Positions 45,201 to 54,310 of a DNA stretch of 64,000 nt are shown here, piece after piece; within the stretch, counting starts at the first letter, position 1; every line of letters starts with the position of its first letter. Below the pieces are notes generated by a model. It worked only from the letters and a program-made list of their open reading frames with translations. It searched no databases and was not told where the DNA came from. A program made the position numbers and the translations under genes. Source of the DNA: Pelagimonas sp. (lineage in GTDB: Bacteria > Pseudomonadota > Alphaproteobacteria > Rhodobacterales > Rhodobacteraceae); contig JAOARX010000019.1 in the NCBI GenBank assembly GCA_025210345.1, positions 1-64,000 of the forward strand. Direction: 5' to 3'.

Positions 45201-47643
45201 CACGCTCCACCGGGCGCCCCGAGGCTTCTGACAGGCGCAAACGCATATCCGCGCGCATGGGCCGGTCCCGAACATCGATCTCGGGCAGCGCCAAAGGCAA
45301 TGAAGCATTCCCGGCCGCATCGGTGGTTGTCGGATCCAGACTGTCCAGCCGAACCACGCGTTGATCATCGTGACGCCCGAACTGATAGCGGGGAAAGGCC
45401 TCAAGGGTGCGGGTGGTCGCCAGGCTGATCTCACCTTCGACATCAAGACCGGCACCCGGCGCGCCAAACAGATAACGGGCTGAAACATCCAACACCGGGG
45501 GTGCAAGGGGATTGATCGGGGTTTCGGGCAGCGCCAGATCAAAATCGATTTTCTCGGGGACAAAGTCTTCGATCAGCAGGTTGGTATCGGCCAAGGCGTC
45601 GGCCTTTGGATCGGCAAACATCTGAAGCCGCCACGTCCCGCGTGGCGCATCGGGACCGGTGGGCATATGGAACACATGGCCCCCGGCCTGCCCCCCATCC
45701 GAAAGATGCCGCGCATATTCGACGCCATCCGGCCGGGTGAGAACAGCGGTCAGCGGCACATCTGCAATCGCTTTGGCACGGGTGTCACGCAACAGCGCGG
45801 TCGCGTGAATGGTTTCGCCCGCCCGGTAGGCCCCCCGATCCGTGGCCAAGAACAGATCCATAGGGCCAGCCGGATCTCGGCCTTCGACCCCGCGATCCGA
45901 AAGATCAAAGGCAGGTTCATCCAAGGACAGAAAGGAAACATCCGAATCGCCGTTTTGGGCCATCACCAAAACCGCCCGGGCGCTGCCCGCTCCGTTCAGC
46001 AGTGCCGGTGCAAACTGTACATGTCCCTGCGCATCGGTTGTTTGCACATCCAGAACCCGGTTCGATTGCGACACCAAAGAGACCTGAATCCCATCCAGGG
46101 GGCCAGCATCTTTCAGGCTGCGGGAAAAGACATGCAGGCCATCGCTGCCCTGCAACGTCGTCAGGCCAAGATCCGATAAGACAAACCATTGCGTGGCACG
46201 CCCCTTGTTGTTGTCCCGCGTGTCGGGCACGCGCGCCGACAGGACATAGATCCCCGCCGGTTGGGTTCCCAGGGCCTCCTGCATGGGCAACAGGGTTGTC
46301 GCCTCTTTGTTCAGGGTGCCCTTGATGTCCGCAGTGCCGGACCAGATCGGCTCACCCAGGGTGTCTTCGAAATAGTCCGTATCATAGCGTCCAAGGGGTC
46401 GGCCGAAATATCCATCGCGCAAGGTGGCCACAAGATTGCGATCCGATACCCGCGACAGGCTCAGCTCAAGCTGATCCACATTGACGGTTTCCACGGGCAA
46501 ACCCGCGGTTGCGGTCTTGGGCAGGACATAAGACCGGCCGGGAAAGCTCACCATGGGTGAGCGATCGCGGATATAGGCGGTGATTTCGACATTTCGTGCA
46601 AGCTTCTCACCTGTCTGTGCCGGCAGGCCCGATCGGAAAATCACGCTGTACCGTTCACCGTGCCGCACACCGGAGACACAGACGCGACGGTCGTCGCTTT
46701 GCACCACAAGTCGCGGATCGGGAAGTTGGACAAAGGGGGTGTAATCCGTTGTACCGCGCAGCAGGGGTTCGGAGAACTCCGCGCACAAACGCGGCTGGCC
46801 CAGATCGCTTTCGACCGCGTGCTCGACCACGCGAAACCCGTATTTTCCAATCGCTTCGTTGAGCAGCTCATCAACTTCGGGCCGGGGTTGCAGGCCATAG
46901 GCAAGGCGCAGCGCGGGAATCATCTGCCGCCCCTGGCCATTTTTCTCAAGCGCCTGCGCCAATCGGTACAGGATCGTGACCCGCTGGCCGTCCTGATCGC
47001 TGCGCAGATAGGCGTTGATCAGCGACAAGCGCGCACGGCGTTGAAATTTCCGCTGATCCGATCCCTTTACCGCATTGGCATGCAGAGCTGACAGTTCCGC
47101 ATACCGCATCCAGTGCCAGCTTTGATCACTTTGCGCCAGCGCGCCGCCCGTCCAGTGAATCGCATTGGGAAGATTGTCATTTGCTTCGGCGGTCTCGGAC
47201 GAGCCCAGCAACTCATCGGCGGTCCATTGCCCGCCTCCATGGCGCTGGCCAAGAAAATCAGCCTGGGCGAGGGCCTGTTTCATGTCCCCTGCAGGCAGGA
47301 ACGACAAGTCCTGTGCGCGCAGCCGGGCACGTTCAAGGTCAGCCTGCGGCGCAGTGATCATACGCGCGGATAACGCCCCTTCGAATGCCTCGCCCCGACC
47401 GACCGAGCGTTTGGGGAAGCAGGCATTCTTGTTACGATTAAACGTAAATGCGTGACACTCGGGGTTGTTGCGGCACAATTTCTGACATGCCTCCAGGGTC
47501 GTGTCAAAAAGTGGTTGAATATCAGACCCATAGAAGTCGAGGTCGCGATAGAAAACAAATCGCTTTTCTGGGATCGGGCTGTCGGCCCAACCCGATGACG
47601 CCACAATAACCAACAAACCAACAAGTTTCGAAAGCCAATTCAT
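42220..47643 (-). CDS. Alpha-2-macroglobulin family protein with PAN domain
   Basis: Very large exported protein of 1807 residues. After a signal peptide (MNWLSKLVGLLVIVASSGWA) there is a PAN/Apple-like module of about residues 30-82 with cysteines (ACQKLCRNNPECHAF, NACFPK). Macroglobulin (MG) domains follow, and the thioester motif YPYGCTEQ holds Cys1368 and Gln1371, then a helical thioester domain and receptor-binding-like C-terminus. Bacterial A2M proteins trap proteases in the periplasm and are coupled to pbpC for cell-wall repair. There is no lipobox Cys, so it appears soluble rather than lipid-anchored. Coupled to pbpC by ATGA. Confidence 0.93.
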   Translation of the reverse strand: MNWLSKLVGLLVIVASSGWADSPIPEKRFVFYRDLDFYGSDIQPLFDTTLEACQKLCRNNPECHAFTFNRNKNACFPKRSVGRGEAFEGALSARMITAPQADLERARLRAQDLSFLPAGDMKQALAQADFLGQRHGGGQWTADELLGSSETAEANDNLPNAIHWTGGALAQSDQSWHWMRYAELSALHANAVKGSDQRKFQRRARLSLINAYLRSDQDGQRVTILYRLAQALEKNGQGRQMIPALRLAYGLQPRPEVDELLNEAIGKYGFRVVEHAVESDLGQPRLCAEFSEPLLRGTTDYTPFVQLPDPRLVVQSDDRRVCVSGVRHGERYSVIFRSGLPAQTGEKLARNVEITAYIRDRSPMVSFPGRSYVLPKTATAGLPVETVNVDQLELSLSRVSDRNLVATLRDGYFGRPLGRYDTDYFEDTLGEPIWSGTADIKGTLNKEATTLLPMQEALGTQPAGIYVLSARVPDTRDNNKGRATQWFVLSDLGLTTLQGSDGLHVFSRSLKDAGPLDGIQVSLVSQSNRVLDVQTTDAQGHVQFAPALLNGAGSARAVLVMAQNGDSDVSFLSLDEPAFDLSDRGVEGRDPAGPMDLFLATDRGAYRAGETIHATALLRDTRAKAIADVPLTAVLTRPDGVEYARHLSDGGQAGGHVFHMPTGPDAPRGTWRLQMFADPKADALADTNLLIEDFVPEKIDFDLALPETPINPLAPPVLDVSARYLFGAPGAGLDVEGEISLATTRTLEAFPRYQFGRHDDQRVVRLDSLDPTTTDAAGNASLPLALPEIDVRDRPMRADMRLRLSEASGRPVERGISRAVAPVGPIIGIRPAFEGGLPEGSEAQFDVIAVGADLAPQSLDVTWQINRLRTRYQWYNQYGNWNWEPVTTRELIAQGAGTLGTTPLSVAAQVTWGEYEIVVQRAGAADLASSVAFDAGWYAPADTSKSPDLLEMTLDKDRYQQGDTARLRLVPRYAGKALVTVLSDHVVAMQAVDVSKGESFVDLPVTEEWGAGVYVTAQLLRPMDVAQGRNPARALGVRHAAVDPGKAQLSVALDHDADVRPRGPLKVRAQVDGLNGQPGYVTVAAVDLGILNLTGFDSPNPSEHYFGQRQLGVEIRDLYGRLVDGLNGTPGVIRSGGDGGAQMQMQSPPPTEKLVAFFGGPVALDADGRADLSFDLPDFNGTVRLMAVVWSADAVGQAESDVLVRDPVVISAALPRFMAPGDTSRLLLELTHTSGPAGDMPLRVSVDGLGADTSALPATVTLTEGGKATVALPLQAQETGDHTILVTLTTPGGQVLTKELVLGVRANDPQVSTTRRLSLAPGQALTLDDALFDGLRNRSGHALVSAGPLAQLDAPGLLTALDRYPYGCTEQVTSQAMPLLYLSSLAEPLGLGGKAKMDLRVRQAIDKVLTRQADNGSFGLWNAYSGETWLSAYVTDFLGRARSAGFDVPQHAFDAALDNLQNRISYASDFDRGGEDLAYALMVLAREGRAAMGDLRYYSDEKGTVFGSPLAQAQMGLALASYGDQPRADRLFGLAQARLNAQEAQDAQIYREDYGSSLRDTAGVLALALEAGSERVDQAALIRRMAQAQNRLSTQEQSWMLLAAQALTRQPSLSGLTLNNRPMTGAMTHRLEQGGPEQVLENTGAQPVDITLTSFGVSNGQTKPSGYGYQMDREYLLLDGTPVRGPVPAGTRMVAIVTVYPAASTRARLMVDDPLPAGFEIDNPSLLRSGDIRALDWFEPHDSVHSEFRADRFLAAVDQKEGGPIQLAYVLRAVTPGTYHHPAAQVEDMYRPEFRATTASSTVTVTP

Positions 47644-47773
47644 ACCAATTCCCCCCGCCCAAAGCCCTGAAAATGGGCTCGCTAAATTGAAACTGAGTTC
47701 CTTCTCATTTCACCTTAAGCGGTTTTTCACCTCAAGTGGGCAAATACTTACCTGCAACTTAGGAGGGAACGGC

Positions 47774-50308
47774 ATGGATCTGGCCAAACAACTGGCCAAA
47801 GAACGACGCGCGCGACTTGCTGCGGAACGCATGTTGGAACTCAAGCAGGCAGAACTGTACGAGGCCAACAGGCGCTTGGGCCGTCATGCGTTGAAGTTGA
47901 CGCAACAAATCCGTGTCACCCAAACAGAAGTTGCTGAAATCCGGGATGAAAACGCCCGTGTCGTATCGGAACTGGGTGAGGTTACAAACCGATTCGAAGA
48001 GGTGTCAGACCAATTATGGGTCGCACTGGAATCGATACACGACGGGTTTTGCATGTTTGACGCGGATCAACGTATCGAATTGGCCAACTCTTCGTATCTA
48101 TCCGTCTTCGACTGTATGGAGATCATTGGCCCGGGCACCTCCTACGAACAAATGGTCGATACGATGATCCAAGAGGGGATCGTCGACCTTCAAGGAGAAT
48201 CGGCCCCGGTGTGGCGAAACCGCATGCTGGATCGCTGGTCTCGTGATCCGATTCCGGGGGTGACGCTGCGCCTGTTCAACGGTCGGTTCATCAAACTGCG
48301 CGACAGGCGCATGCCCAATGGCGGGCTTGTGTCGCTTGCGGTTGATACAACCGATTTGATGCGCATGTGGTCAGCCGTCCAAGAGCTGCCCGACGGATTT
48401 GTGATCTACGACGCCGATGATCGCCTGTTGATGGCCAATGATCGCTACCGCGAACTGTATTCCGTATCTGCGCCTGCGATGAAAATCGGCACCACTTTCG
48501 AAGACATTCTTCGCTATGGGCTTGAGCGGGGACAATATCCGCAAGCGGCGGGCCGGGAAGAAGAGTGGCTGGAAGAGCGTCTAGAGATTCATCGCAGCCC
48601 CGAACAGGAACTTGAACAAAAGCTTGATGACGGTCGCTGGCTTAGGGTTTTTGAGCGGGAAACCAGTGACGGGGGGCGGGTCGGTCTGCGGATCGACATC
48701 TCAAAGGCCAAGGAGGATCAGGAAAGCCTGCGCATCGCGATGGAACGCGCCGAGGCCGCGAACCGGGCGAAATCTGCGTTCCTCGCGAATATGTCCCACG
48801 AAATCCGCACACCTATGAACGGCGTGGTTGGCATGGCCGACCTGATGATGGGAACCGAGCTAAACGACGAACAAAACCTATATGTGGAAACCATCCGCAG
48901 TTCCGGCGAAGCGCTGCTGGTGATCATCAATGACATCCTCGACTATTCCAAGATCGAGGCCGACAAGCTCCAGCTGCACCCGGAACCCTTCGATCTGGAA
49001 CGCGCCATTCACGAAGTTGCGTTGTTGCTGCAACCCACGGCGCGGGGCAAAAACATCGCGCTTTTGGTTGATTATGACATGTTCCTTCCCACCCGCTTTG
49101 TCGGGGATGTCGGTCGAATAAGGCAGATTTTTACCAACATCCTGGGAAATGCCGTCAAGTTCACCAACGAAGGCTATGTGATGATGCGCATTGTTGGCAT
49201 GTGCGAGGACAATGGCCAAACCGCGTTGCACATCACCATCGAAGACACCGGGATCGGTATCCCCGAAGACAAAATTGATCATGTGTTCGGAGAATTCAAT
49301 CAGGTCGAAGACGAGCGGAATCGCAAATTCGAGGGCACGGGCCTGGGGCTGGCGATCACCCGCAGGCTGGTCGAACTGATGGATGGTGAGATCTGGGTTG
49401 AATCCGAGGTCAACAAAGGCAGCTGTTTTGGCATGCGGCTGATCTTGCCCGCGGACGAACCCATTGTGTTTGAGCGCGCCGAACTTCCTGCATGCCTCAA
49501 GCGCGTCCTGGTGGTCGACGATCACAGCGCGAACAGGATGATCCTGTCCAAGCAGCTTGCCATACTGGGCCTGGAGGTGATCGATTGCACCACTGGCGCC
49601 GAAGCCCTGGACAAGCTGAATACCCAGCCTGATCTCATGGTCGTTGAGCAAGATCTTCCCGATATGTCCGGCCTTGAGTTGGTGTCGCAGATGAAGCGAT
49701 CCGGGCAAAACATTCCGGCTGTGTTGCTGGCCCAGTCACAAATCGCACTGGATGAGACCGAAGCAGATAGCATACATGCGGTGCTGCAAAAACCTGTGCC
49801 GCGGCGCATCTTGTTTGACGCGCTCGAATCAGTGCGAACAGATGAGCCACCAAACCACTTGGAACAAACGGAACCCACCCCGTCAGATGCACCGTCGGAA
49901 GGCTACGCTGTTCCAACGCGCTCGGGCCGGCTGGATGTTTTGGTCGCAGAAGACAACAAAACCAACCAATTGGTTTTCAAAAAGATGACCAAAGATTTTG
50001 ATATCGATCTTCGTTTTGCCAATGATGGCCACGAAGCCGTCGCAGCCTTTGCCGAACGTCGGCCTGATCTGATCTTTATGGACATTTCCATGCCGGGTAT
50101 GGACGGAAAAGAAGCGACGCGGGAAATTCGCAAACGAGAGGCAGAGGGTCCGCATGTTCCCATCATTGCCGTTACCGCGCATGCCATGGACGGCGATCGC
50201 GAAGCCATTCTCGAAGCCGGGCTTACGGATTATCTTACGAAACCGCTGCGCAAGGCCGCGCTGCTCGAAAAATACGAGCACTACCGCGATCTGGTGCGGA
50301 AATCCTAG
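47774..50308 (+). CDS. Hybrid sensor histidine kinase, two PAS and two receiver domains
   Basis: Cytoplasmic kinase of 844 residues; no TM segment seen. Order: coiled coil (1-70), PAS-like domains (about 75-200 and 205-315), HisKA with phospho-His342 in SHEIRTP, HATPase with DTGIGIPEDKIDHVF and FEGTGLGLAITRRLVE, a first receiver where the phospho-Asp is Glu625 (VVEQDLPDMSG), and a second receiver with Asp770 (FMDISMPGMDG) and TKPLRKA. The first receiver is probably a pseudo-receiver. ATG 47774 follows AGGAGG; upstream codons are not protein-like. Divergent from the A2M gene, converging on yaaA. The signal and partner are unknown. Confidence 0.92.
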   Translation: MDLAKQLAKERRARLAAERMLELKQAELYEANRRLGRHALKLTQQIRVTQTEVAEIRDENARVVSELGEVTNRFEEVSDQLWVALESIHDGFCMFDADQRIELANSSYLSVFDCMEIIGPGTSYEQMVDTMIQEGIVDLQGESAPVWRNRMLDRWSRDPIPGVTLRLFNGRFIKLRDRRMPNGGLVSLAVDTTDLMRMWSAVQELPDGFVIYDADDRLLMANDRYRELYSVSAPAMKIGTTFEDILRYGLERGQYPQAAGREEEWLEERLEIHRSPEQELEQKLDDGRWLRVFERETSDGGRVGLRIDISKAKEDQESLRIAMERAEAANRAKSAFLANMSHEIRTPMNGVVGMADLMMGTELNDEQNLYVETIRSSGEALLVIINDILDYSKIEADKLQLHPEPFDLERAIHEVALLLQPTARGKNIALLVDYDMFLPTRFVGDVGRIRQIFTNILGNAVKFTNEGYVMMRIVGMCEDNGQTALHITIEDTGIGIPEDKIDHVFGEFNQVEDERNRKFEGTGLGLAITRRLVELMDGEIWVESEVNKGSCFGMRLILPADEPIVFERAELPACLKRVLVVDDHSANRMILSKQLAILGLEVIDCTTGAEALDKLNTQPDLMVVEQDLPDMSGLELVSQMKRSGQNIPAVLLAQSQIALDETEADSIHAVLQKPVPRRILFDALESVRTDEPPNHLEQTEPTPSDAPSEGYAVPTRSGRLDVLVAEDNKTNQLVFKKMTKDFDIDLRFANDGHEAVAAFAERRPDLIFMDISMPGMDGKEATREIRKREAEGPHVPIIAVTAHAMDGDREAILEAGLTDYLTKPLRKAALLEKYEHYRDLVRKS

Positions 50309-51078
50309 ACGGCGTCGGGTCCGCGCAAAAAGACCGGGGCATTGGGTTCGGACATGGACGGTTGATAAACATATCCACCGGTGTCAAATTCCTGAAGGGC
50401 GGCGGGGTCAGTCAAACGGTTTTGGATAATAAACCGCGCCATCGCACCGCGCGCTTTCTTGGCGAAAAAACTCACAACCTTTGGACCGCCCGGCTTGTCT
50501 TCCAAAAAGGTCGGGGTCACCACCGGGACCGAAAGCGCCGATAGATCCACGGCGCCAAAATATTCTTGGCTCGCGCAGTTCACCAATACGTTCGCGCCAG
50601 ACTGTTGCGCCCGATCCGTCAGCAATTGCGCGATCTGCGTACCCCAAAAATCATACAGCGATTTCCCATGCGCAGTCTTCAAGCGCGTTCCCATTTCCAG
50701 GCGATAAGGTTGAATGCCGTCCAGCGGACGCAGTAGACCGTAAAGCCCGGATAAAATGGCCAGATGGTCTTGTGCCCAGGCCAGCTCATCCTTGTCCAAA
50801 GACGGGGATTCCAACCCGGCATATGTATCGCCGGCAAAGGCAAAGGCCGCCGGTCTGAGATCCTGATCGTTGGGGTGCATTTCGAAATCTCGAAACCGTT
50901 CGACATTCAAACGCGCCAGATCGGGGCTGAGTTTCATCAGTTTTTGCAGGTCTTCGACCGAAAGCTCCCGCGCGGTTTCGACCAAAGCCTGCGTCTGGTC
51001 CTGAAAAGGGGGCTGCGTCATGGACAGGTCGCGCTCAGCCCAATCAAGCCGCTTTGCAGGTGAAACAACAACCAACAT
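50305..51078 (-). CDS. yaaA: Peroxide stress protein YaaA (DUF328)
   Basis: Protein of 257 residues. Begins MLVVVSPAKRLDW; LMKLSPDLARLNVERFRDF and LYGLLRPLDGIQPYRLEMGT are the family blocks, with VNCASQEYFGAVD near residue 165 and a FFAKKARGAMARFI C-terminal segment. In E. coli YaaA lowers free iron after peroxide stress. Its stop overlaps that of the kinase by four bases. The A/T-rich tract at 51080-51120 is likely promoter. Confidence 0.93.
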   Translation of the reverse strand: MLVVVSPAKRLDWAERDLSMTQPPFQDQTQALVETARELSVEDLQKLMKLSPDLARLNVERFRDFEMHPNDQDLRPAAFAFAGDTYAGLESPSLDKDELAWAQDHLAILSGLYGLLRPLDGIQPYRLEMGTRLKTAHGKSLYDFWGTQIAQLLTDRAQQSGANVLVNCASQEYFGAVDLSALSVPVVTPTFLEDKPGGPKVVSFFAKKARGAMARFIIQNRLTDPAALQEFDTGGYVYQPSMSEPNAPVFLRGPDAV

Positions 51079-51130
51079 GTGGGACTCCGTTATATTGCGC
51101 TATCTATATAGTGTGGCGTCGTGCGGACGG

Positions 51131-53185
51131 CTAGTCCTCGGCGTGCAGGATTTCCAGAAAGGCCGATCCGAATCTTTCGCTGCGTTTTTCATCCAGAAGC
51201 CGGGTGATGTCTTCGATTGAGCGCGGCTTGCGATCAACGATCCGCGCCAGTTGCGCCGCGGAACACGACAGGGGCTTGTCGGTCCCGAACTCGCCGCGCA
51301 ACAGGCGTGCCTGTTCTTGCAAGAGCGCGTCATAAAGATCCCCGCGCCCCTGAACCGCCACCTTTCGGCGCGCGGGGTGAAGCGTGGCGCTCTCCCCGGA
51401 CAGAATTTCGAGAAACGCAGCGCCATATCGCTCAAGTTTTTTCGCCCCGACACCGGGAACGGAGGCCATTTCATCCAGGTTGGACGGGCGGCGTTCCACC
51501 ATTTCGATCAGTGTCTTATCAGGAAAAATGACATAGGCCGGTGCACGGGCCGCTTCGGCCAGGGCGCGGCGCTTTGCCTTGAGCGCCGACAACATCGGAG
51601 CGTCTTCCTCGCTGACCAAAGCCTTGACCGCAAGCCTGCGTGTGGTTTCGCGGGTCAGGGTATCCTTGCGCAGCTGAACGCTTTCTTCCCCGCGCAAAAT
51701 CGGCAAGGCTTGGTCGGTCATCACCAGCGCCCCCTGGCGCTCGGAATCCGGCCGGATCAGGTCAAACCCCATCATCTGGCGGAAAATGGCCTGCCACTGA
51801 TTGCGCTGATAGGCCTTGCCCACACCGAAAGTCGGCAATTGGTCGTGGCCGCGACCCAGCACTTTATCAGTGGCTTTCCCCAGCAAAATATCAATCAGAT
51901 GTCCCGCGCCAAAGCTCTCTTCCGTGCGCAGCGCGGCTGACAGGGCCATGCGCACCGCTTCGGTTCCATCGAACAGCTCAGGTGGCGTTTCACACAGGTC
52001 GCAATTGCCGCATCTGGCGGGGCTGTCACCGAAATAGGCCAGCAGCGTTTCGCGCCTGCAAACCTGGGCTTCGGCCAGTCCAAGCAACGCATTCAATCGC
52101 CCATGGTCCGCAGCGCGTCGATCCGCGGGTGCCAGGCCTTCGTCGATCTGCGCACGGCGCAGGCGGATGTCTTCGGGACCAAACAGGGTCATGGCCTCGG
52201 CCGGGGCCCCATCACGCCCGGCGCGTCCAATTTCCTGATAGTAGGCTTCGATGCTTTTGGGCAAATCCGCATGGGCAACCCAACGGATGTCGGGCTTGTC
52301 CACCCCCATGCCAAAGGCCACCGTGGCAACGACAATAAGCCCATCCTCGGTTGCAAAGCGCTCTTCGACATGGCGGCGGTCCTGTGCGTCCATCCCGCCG
52401 TGGTAATGACAGGCGGCGTGCCCCTCATCGCGCAGCGCCTTGGCGATGCCTTCGGTCTTTGCGCGTGTCCCACAATACACAATCCCGGACCGCCCCTTTC
52501 GCTCAAGGGCGTATTTCAGGATCTGCTGACGCGGCCCATCCTTGGGTTTAAACGCCAGATGGATATTGGGTCGGTCAAACCCGTGCAGGAACGTCTGAGG
52601 CGGATGGCCATCAAACAGTCGCGCGACCATTTCTTCGCGGGTTTCCTGATCCGCAGTGGCGGTAAAGGCCGCAAGCGGGCAATCCAGCGTTCGGCGCAAT
52701 TCGCCAATGCGCAGATAGTCGGGCCGGAAATCATGGCCCCATTGACTGACGCAATGGGCCTCATCCACCGCAATCAGGGACACACCCGCCTGATCCAGCA
52801 TGCGCTGGGTTGCCGAACTGGCAAGCCGCTCTGGCGCCAGATACAGCATCTTGAGCGCGCCGTTTTGCAACATATCCCAAACGTCATCTGTTTCTTCCTG
52901 GGTGTTTCCACTGGTAAGCGCCCCGGCGGCGACCCCAGCCTCGCGCAGGCCGCGCACCTGGTCGCGCATCAGCGCGATGAGCGGTGAAATCACAACCGTC
53001 AGCCCCGCGCGCATCAGCGCAGGCAATTGAAAACACAAAGATTTCCCACCACCCGTCGGCATAATCGCCAAGGTGTTCTGACCTGCGGCGACGGCCTGAA
53101 CAATCTCTGACTGCCCCGGCCGAAAGGCGTCAAAGCCGAAGTACTCTTTCAGAAGCACCTCAGCGGGCGCATCTTGGCTGGGCAT
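51131..53185 (-). CDS. recQ: ATP-dependent DNA helicase RecQ
   Basis: Superfamily 2 helicase of 684 residues for DNA repair and fork restart. Motifs: FGFDAFRPGQSEIVQA (motif 0), MPTGGGKSLCFQLPA (Walker A), AVDEAHCVSQWGHDFRPDY (DEAH), then the RecQ-Ct zinc site CRRETLLAY with CGNCDLCE, a winged helix, and an HRDC domain (MVERRPSNLDEMASVPG, then KKLERYGAAFLEIL). A further C-terminal HRDC-like block ends RFGSAFLEILHAED. ATG 53185 gives the MPSQDAPAEVLLKEYFG start; the upstream frame is not protein-like. Confidence 0.95.
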   Translation of the reverse strand: MPSQDAPAEVLLKEYFGFDAFRPGQSEIVQAVAAGQNTLAIMPTGGGKSLCFQLPALMRAGLTVVISPLIALMRDQVRGLREAGVAAGALTSGNTQEETDDVWDMLQNGALKMLYLAPERLASSATQRMLDQAGVSLIAVDEAHCVSQWGHDFRPDYLRIGELRRTLDCPLAAFTATADQETREEMVARLFDGHPPQTFLHGFDRPNIHLAFKPKDGPRQQILKYALERKGRSGIVYCGTRAKTEGIAKALRDEGHAACHYHGGMDAQDRRHVEERFATEDGLIVVATVAFGMGVDKPDIRWVAHADLPKSIEAYYQEIGRAGRDGAPAEAMTLFGPEDIRLRRAQIDEGLAPADRRAADHGRLNALLGLAEAQVCRRETLLAYFGDSPARCGNCDLCETPPELFDGTEAVRMALSAALRTEESFGAGHLIDILLGKATDKVLGRGHDQLPTFGVGKAYQRNQWQAIFRQMMGFDLIRPDSERQGALVMTDQALPILRGEESVQLRKDTLTRETTRRLAVKALVSEEDAPMLSALKAKRRALAEAARAPAYVIFPDKTLIEMVERRPSNLDEMASVPGVGAKKLERYGAAFLEILSGESATLHPARRKVAVQGRGDLYDALLQEQARLLRGEFGTDKPLSCSAAQLARIVDRKPRSIEDITRLLDEKRSERFGSAFLEILHAED

Positions 53186-53256
53186 GGATATGGTCCTGTC
53201 ACGTGGGCAGCGTTGCGGCCACATTCCCACGAAGCGAATCGGGGGACAAGGGTCGC

Positions 53257-53550
53257 TTAGTACCCGAAGAACAGGCCCGCGTTGTTTTGCAACACGATCC
53301 GGATGATCATAAGCCCGATCAGCGCCACCAGCGGTGCCAGATCCAAGCCCCCCATCGGCGGCAGGATGGTGCGAATCTTGGCATAAACCGGTTCCAGCAA
53401 ACGGTTAATCCCATACCAGATATTCCCGACCAGCGGCTGGCGCAGATTGAGAACCTGAAAATTGATCAGCCAACTCATGATCACATGCGCGATGACAAAG
53501 AACCACGCGATGTCCAGAAGAAGCATAATGATCTGGTAGAGCGACTGCAT
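53257..53550 (-). CDS. YggT family membrane protein
   Basis: Small membrane protein of 97 residues with two hydrophobic segments (about residues 3-25 and 70-90) around NIWYGINRLLEPVYAKIRTILPP, the YggT signature. YggT proteins are linked to osmotic tolerance and cell division. The ATG at 53550 is preferred over 53556, because GAGGA touches the upstream ATG and is six bases from the second. Confidence 0.88.
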   Translation of the reverse strand: MQSLYQIIMLLLDIAWFFVIAHVIMSWLINFQVLNLRQPLVGNIWYGINRLLEPVYAKIRTILPPMGGLDLAPLVALIGLMIIRIVLQNNAGLFFGY

Positions 53551-53676
53551 TTTCATTCCTCATTCAACCGATTGCCCAACACCTATGCCGGGAATTGGTT
53601 GATAACAAGTGTTCCCCAGCGTTTTGGTTGACGCGCCCCCGGCTCCGCAGCATGTGGGGATCAAAGGAGACCCGTG

Positions 53677-54231
53677 ATGTACCCGTTTATTCGCATGATC
53701 AAAGAGGTGGTCAAAGCGCGCCGTCAGCCACCCATGTCCCTGCTGGAAACCCATGTGTCCCACCTTATGTGCTGGCCCTGGGATCTGGATATTTGGATGG
53801 AGTTGAACAATGGCCGCACGCTGACAATCTATGATCTGGGTCGCATCCCCCTGGCCCAACGAACGGGTCTTGTCGAGATTTTGCGGGATCATAAATGGGG
53901 GCTAACCGTCGCGGGATCCGTGGTTCGGTACCGCAAGAGGGTGCGGATGTTTGACAAGCTGACAACCTATAGCCGGACGCTGGGCTGGGATGCGCGCTTT
54001 GTCTATCTTGAGCAAAGCATGTGGAACAGCCGGGGCGATTGCACCAGTCACGCGGTTTATCGCACGGCGGTGACGGACAAGAACGGGATCGTAACGCCGG
54101 ACCGGGTGATGGGGGCGATGAACCTGACGGATCTTAAATCACCCGATCTGCCGGACTGGGTTCAGGATTGGATCAAAGCCGAAGACAAACGCCCCTGGCC
54201 CCCGGAAAAAAGCACGGTGCACGACGGTTAA
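53677..54231 (+). CDS. Thioesterase-like protein (Them6/4HBT type)
   Basis: Protein of 184 residues matching the hot-dog fold acyl-CoA thioesterase type in outline: ETHVSHLMCWPWDLDIWMELNNG and RTLTIYDLGRIPLAQRTGL, then VVRYRKRVRMFDKLTTYSRTLGWD. Enzyme assignment rests on fold-like pattern only; the substrate is unknown. GGAG precedes ATG 53677 by 7 bases. Divergent from yggT. Confidence 0.75.
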   Translation: MYPFIRMIKEVVKARRQPPMSLLETHVSHLMCWPWDLDIWMELNNGRTLTIYDLGRIPLAQRTGLVEILRDHKWGLTVAGSVVRYRKRVRMFDKLTTYSRTLGWDARFVYLEQSMWNSRGDCTSHAVYRTAVTDKNGIVTPDRVMGAMNLTDLKSPDLPDWVQDWIKAEDKRPWPPEKSTVHDG

Positions 54232-54310
54232 GCGCAGGAATACATGACCTTCCCCCTTGCTTCGCCGGGCGCTAGGGCCGTATCCCTGTGGGAAACAGGG
54301 GACGGGGCAT

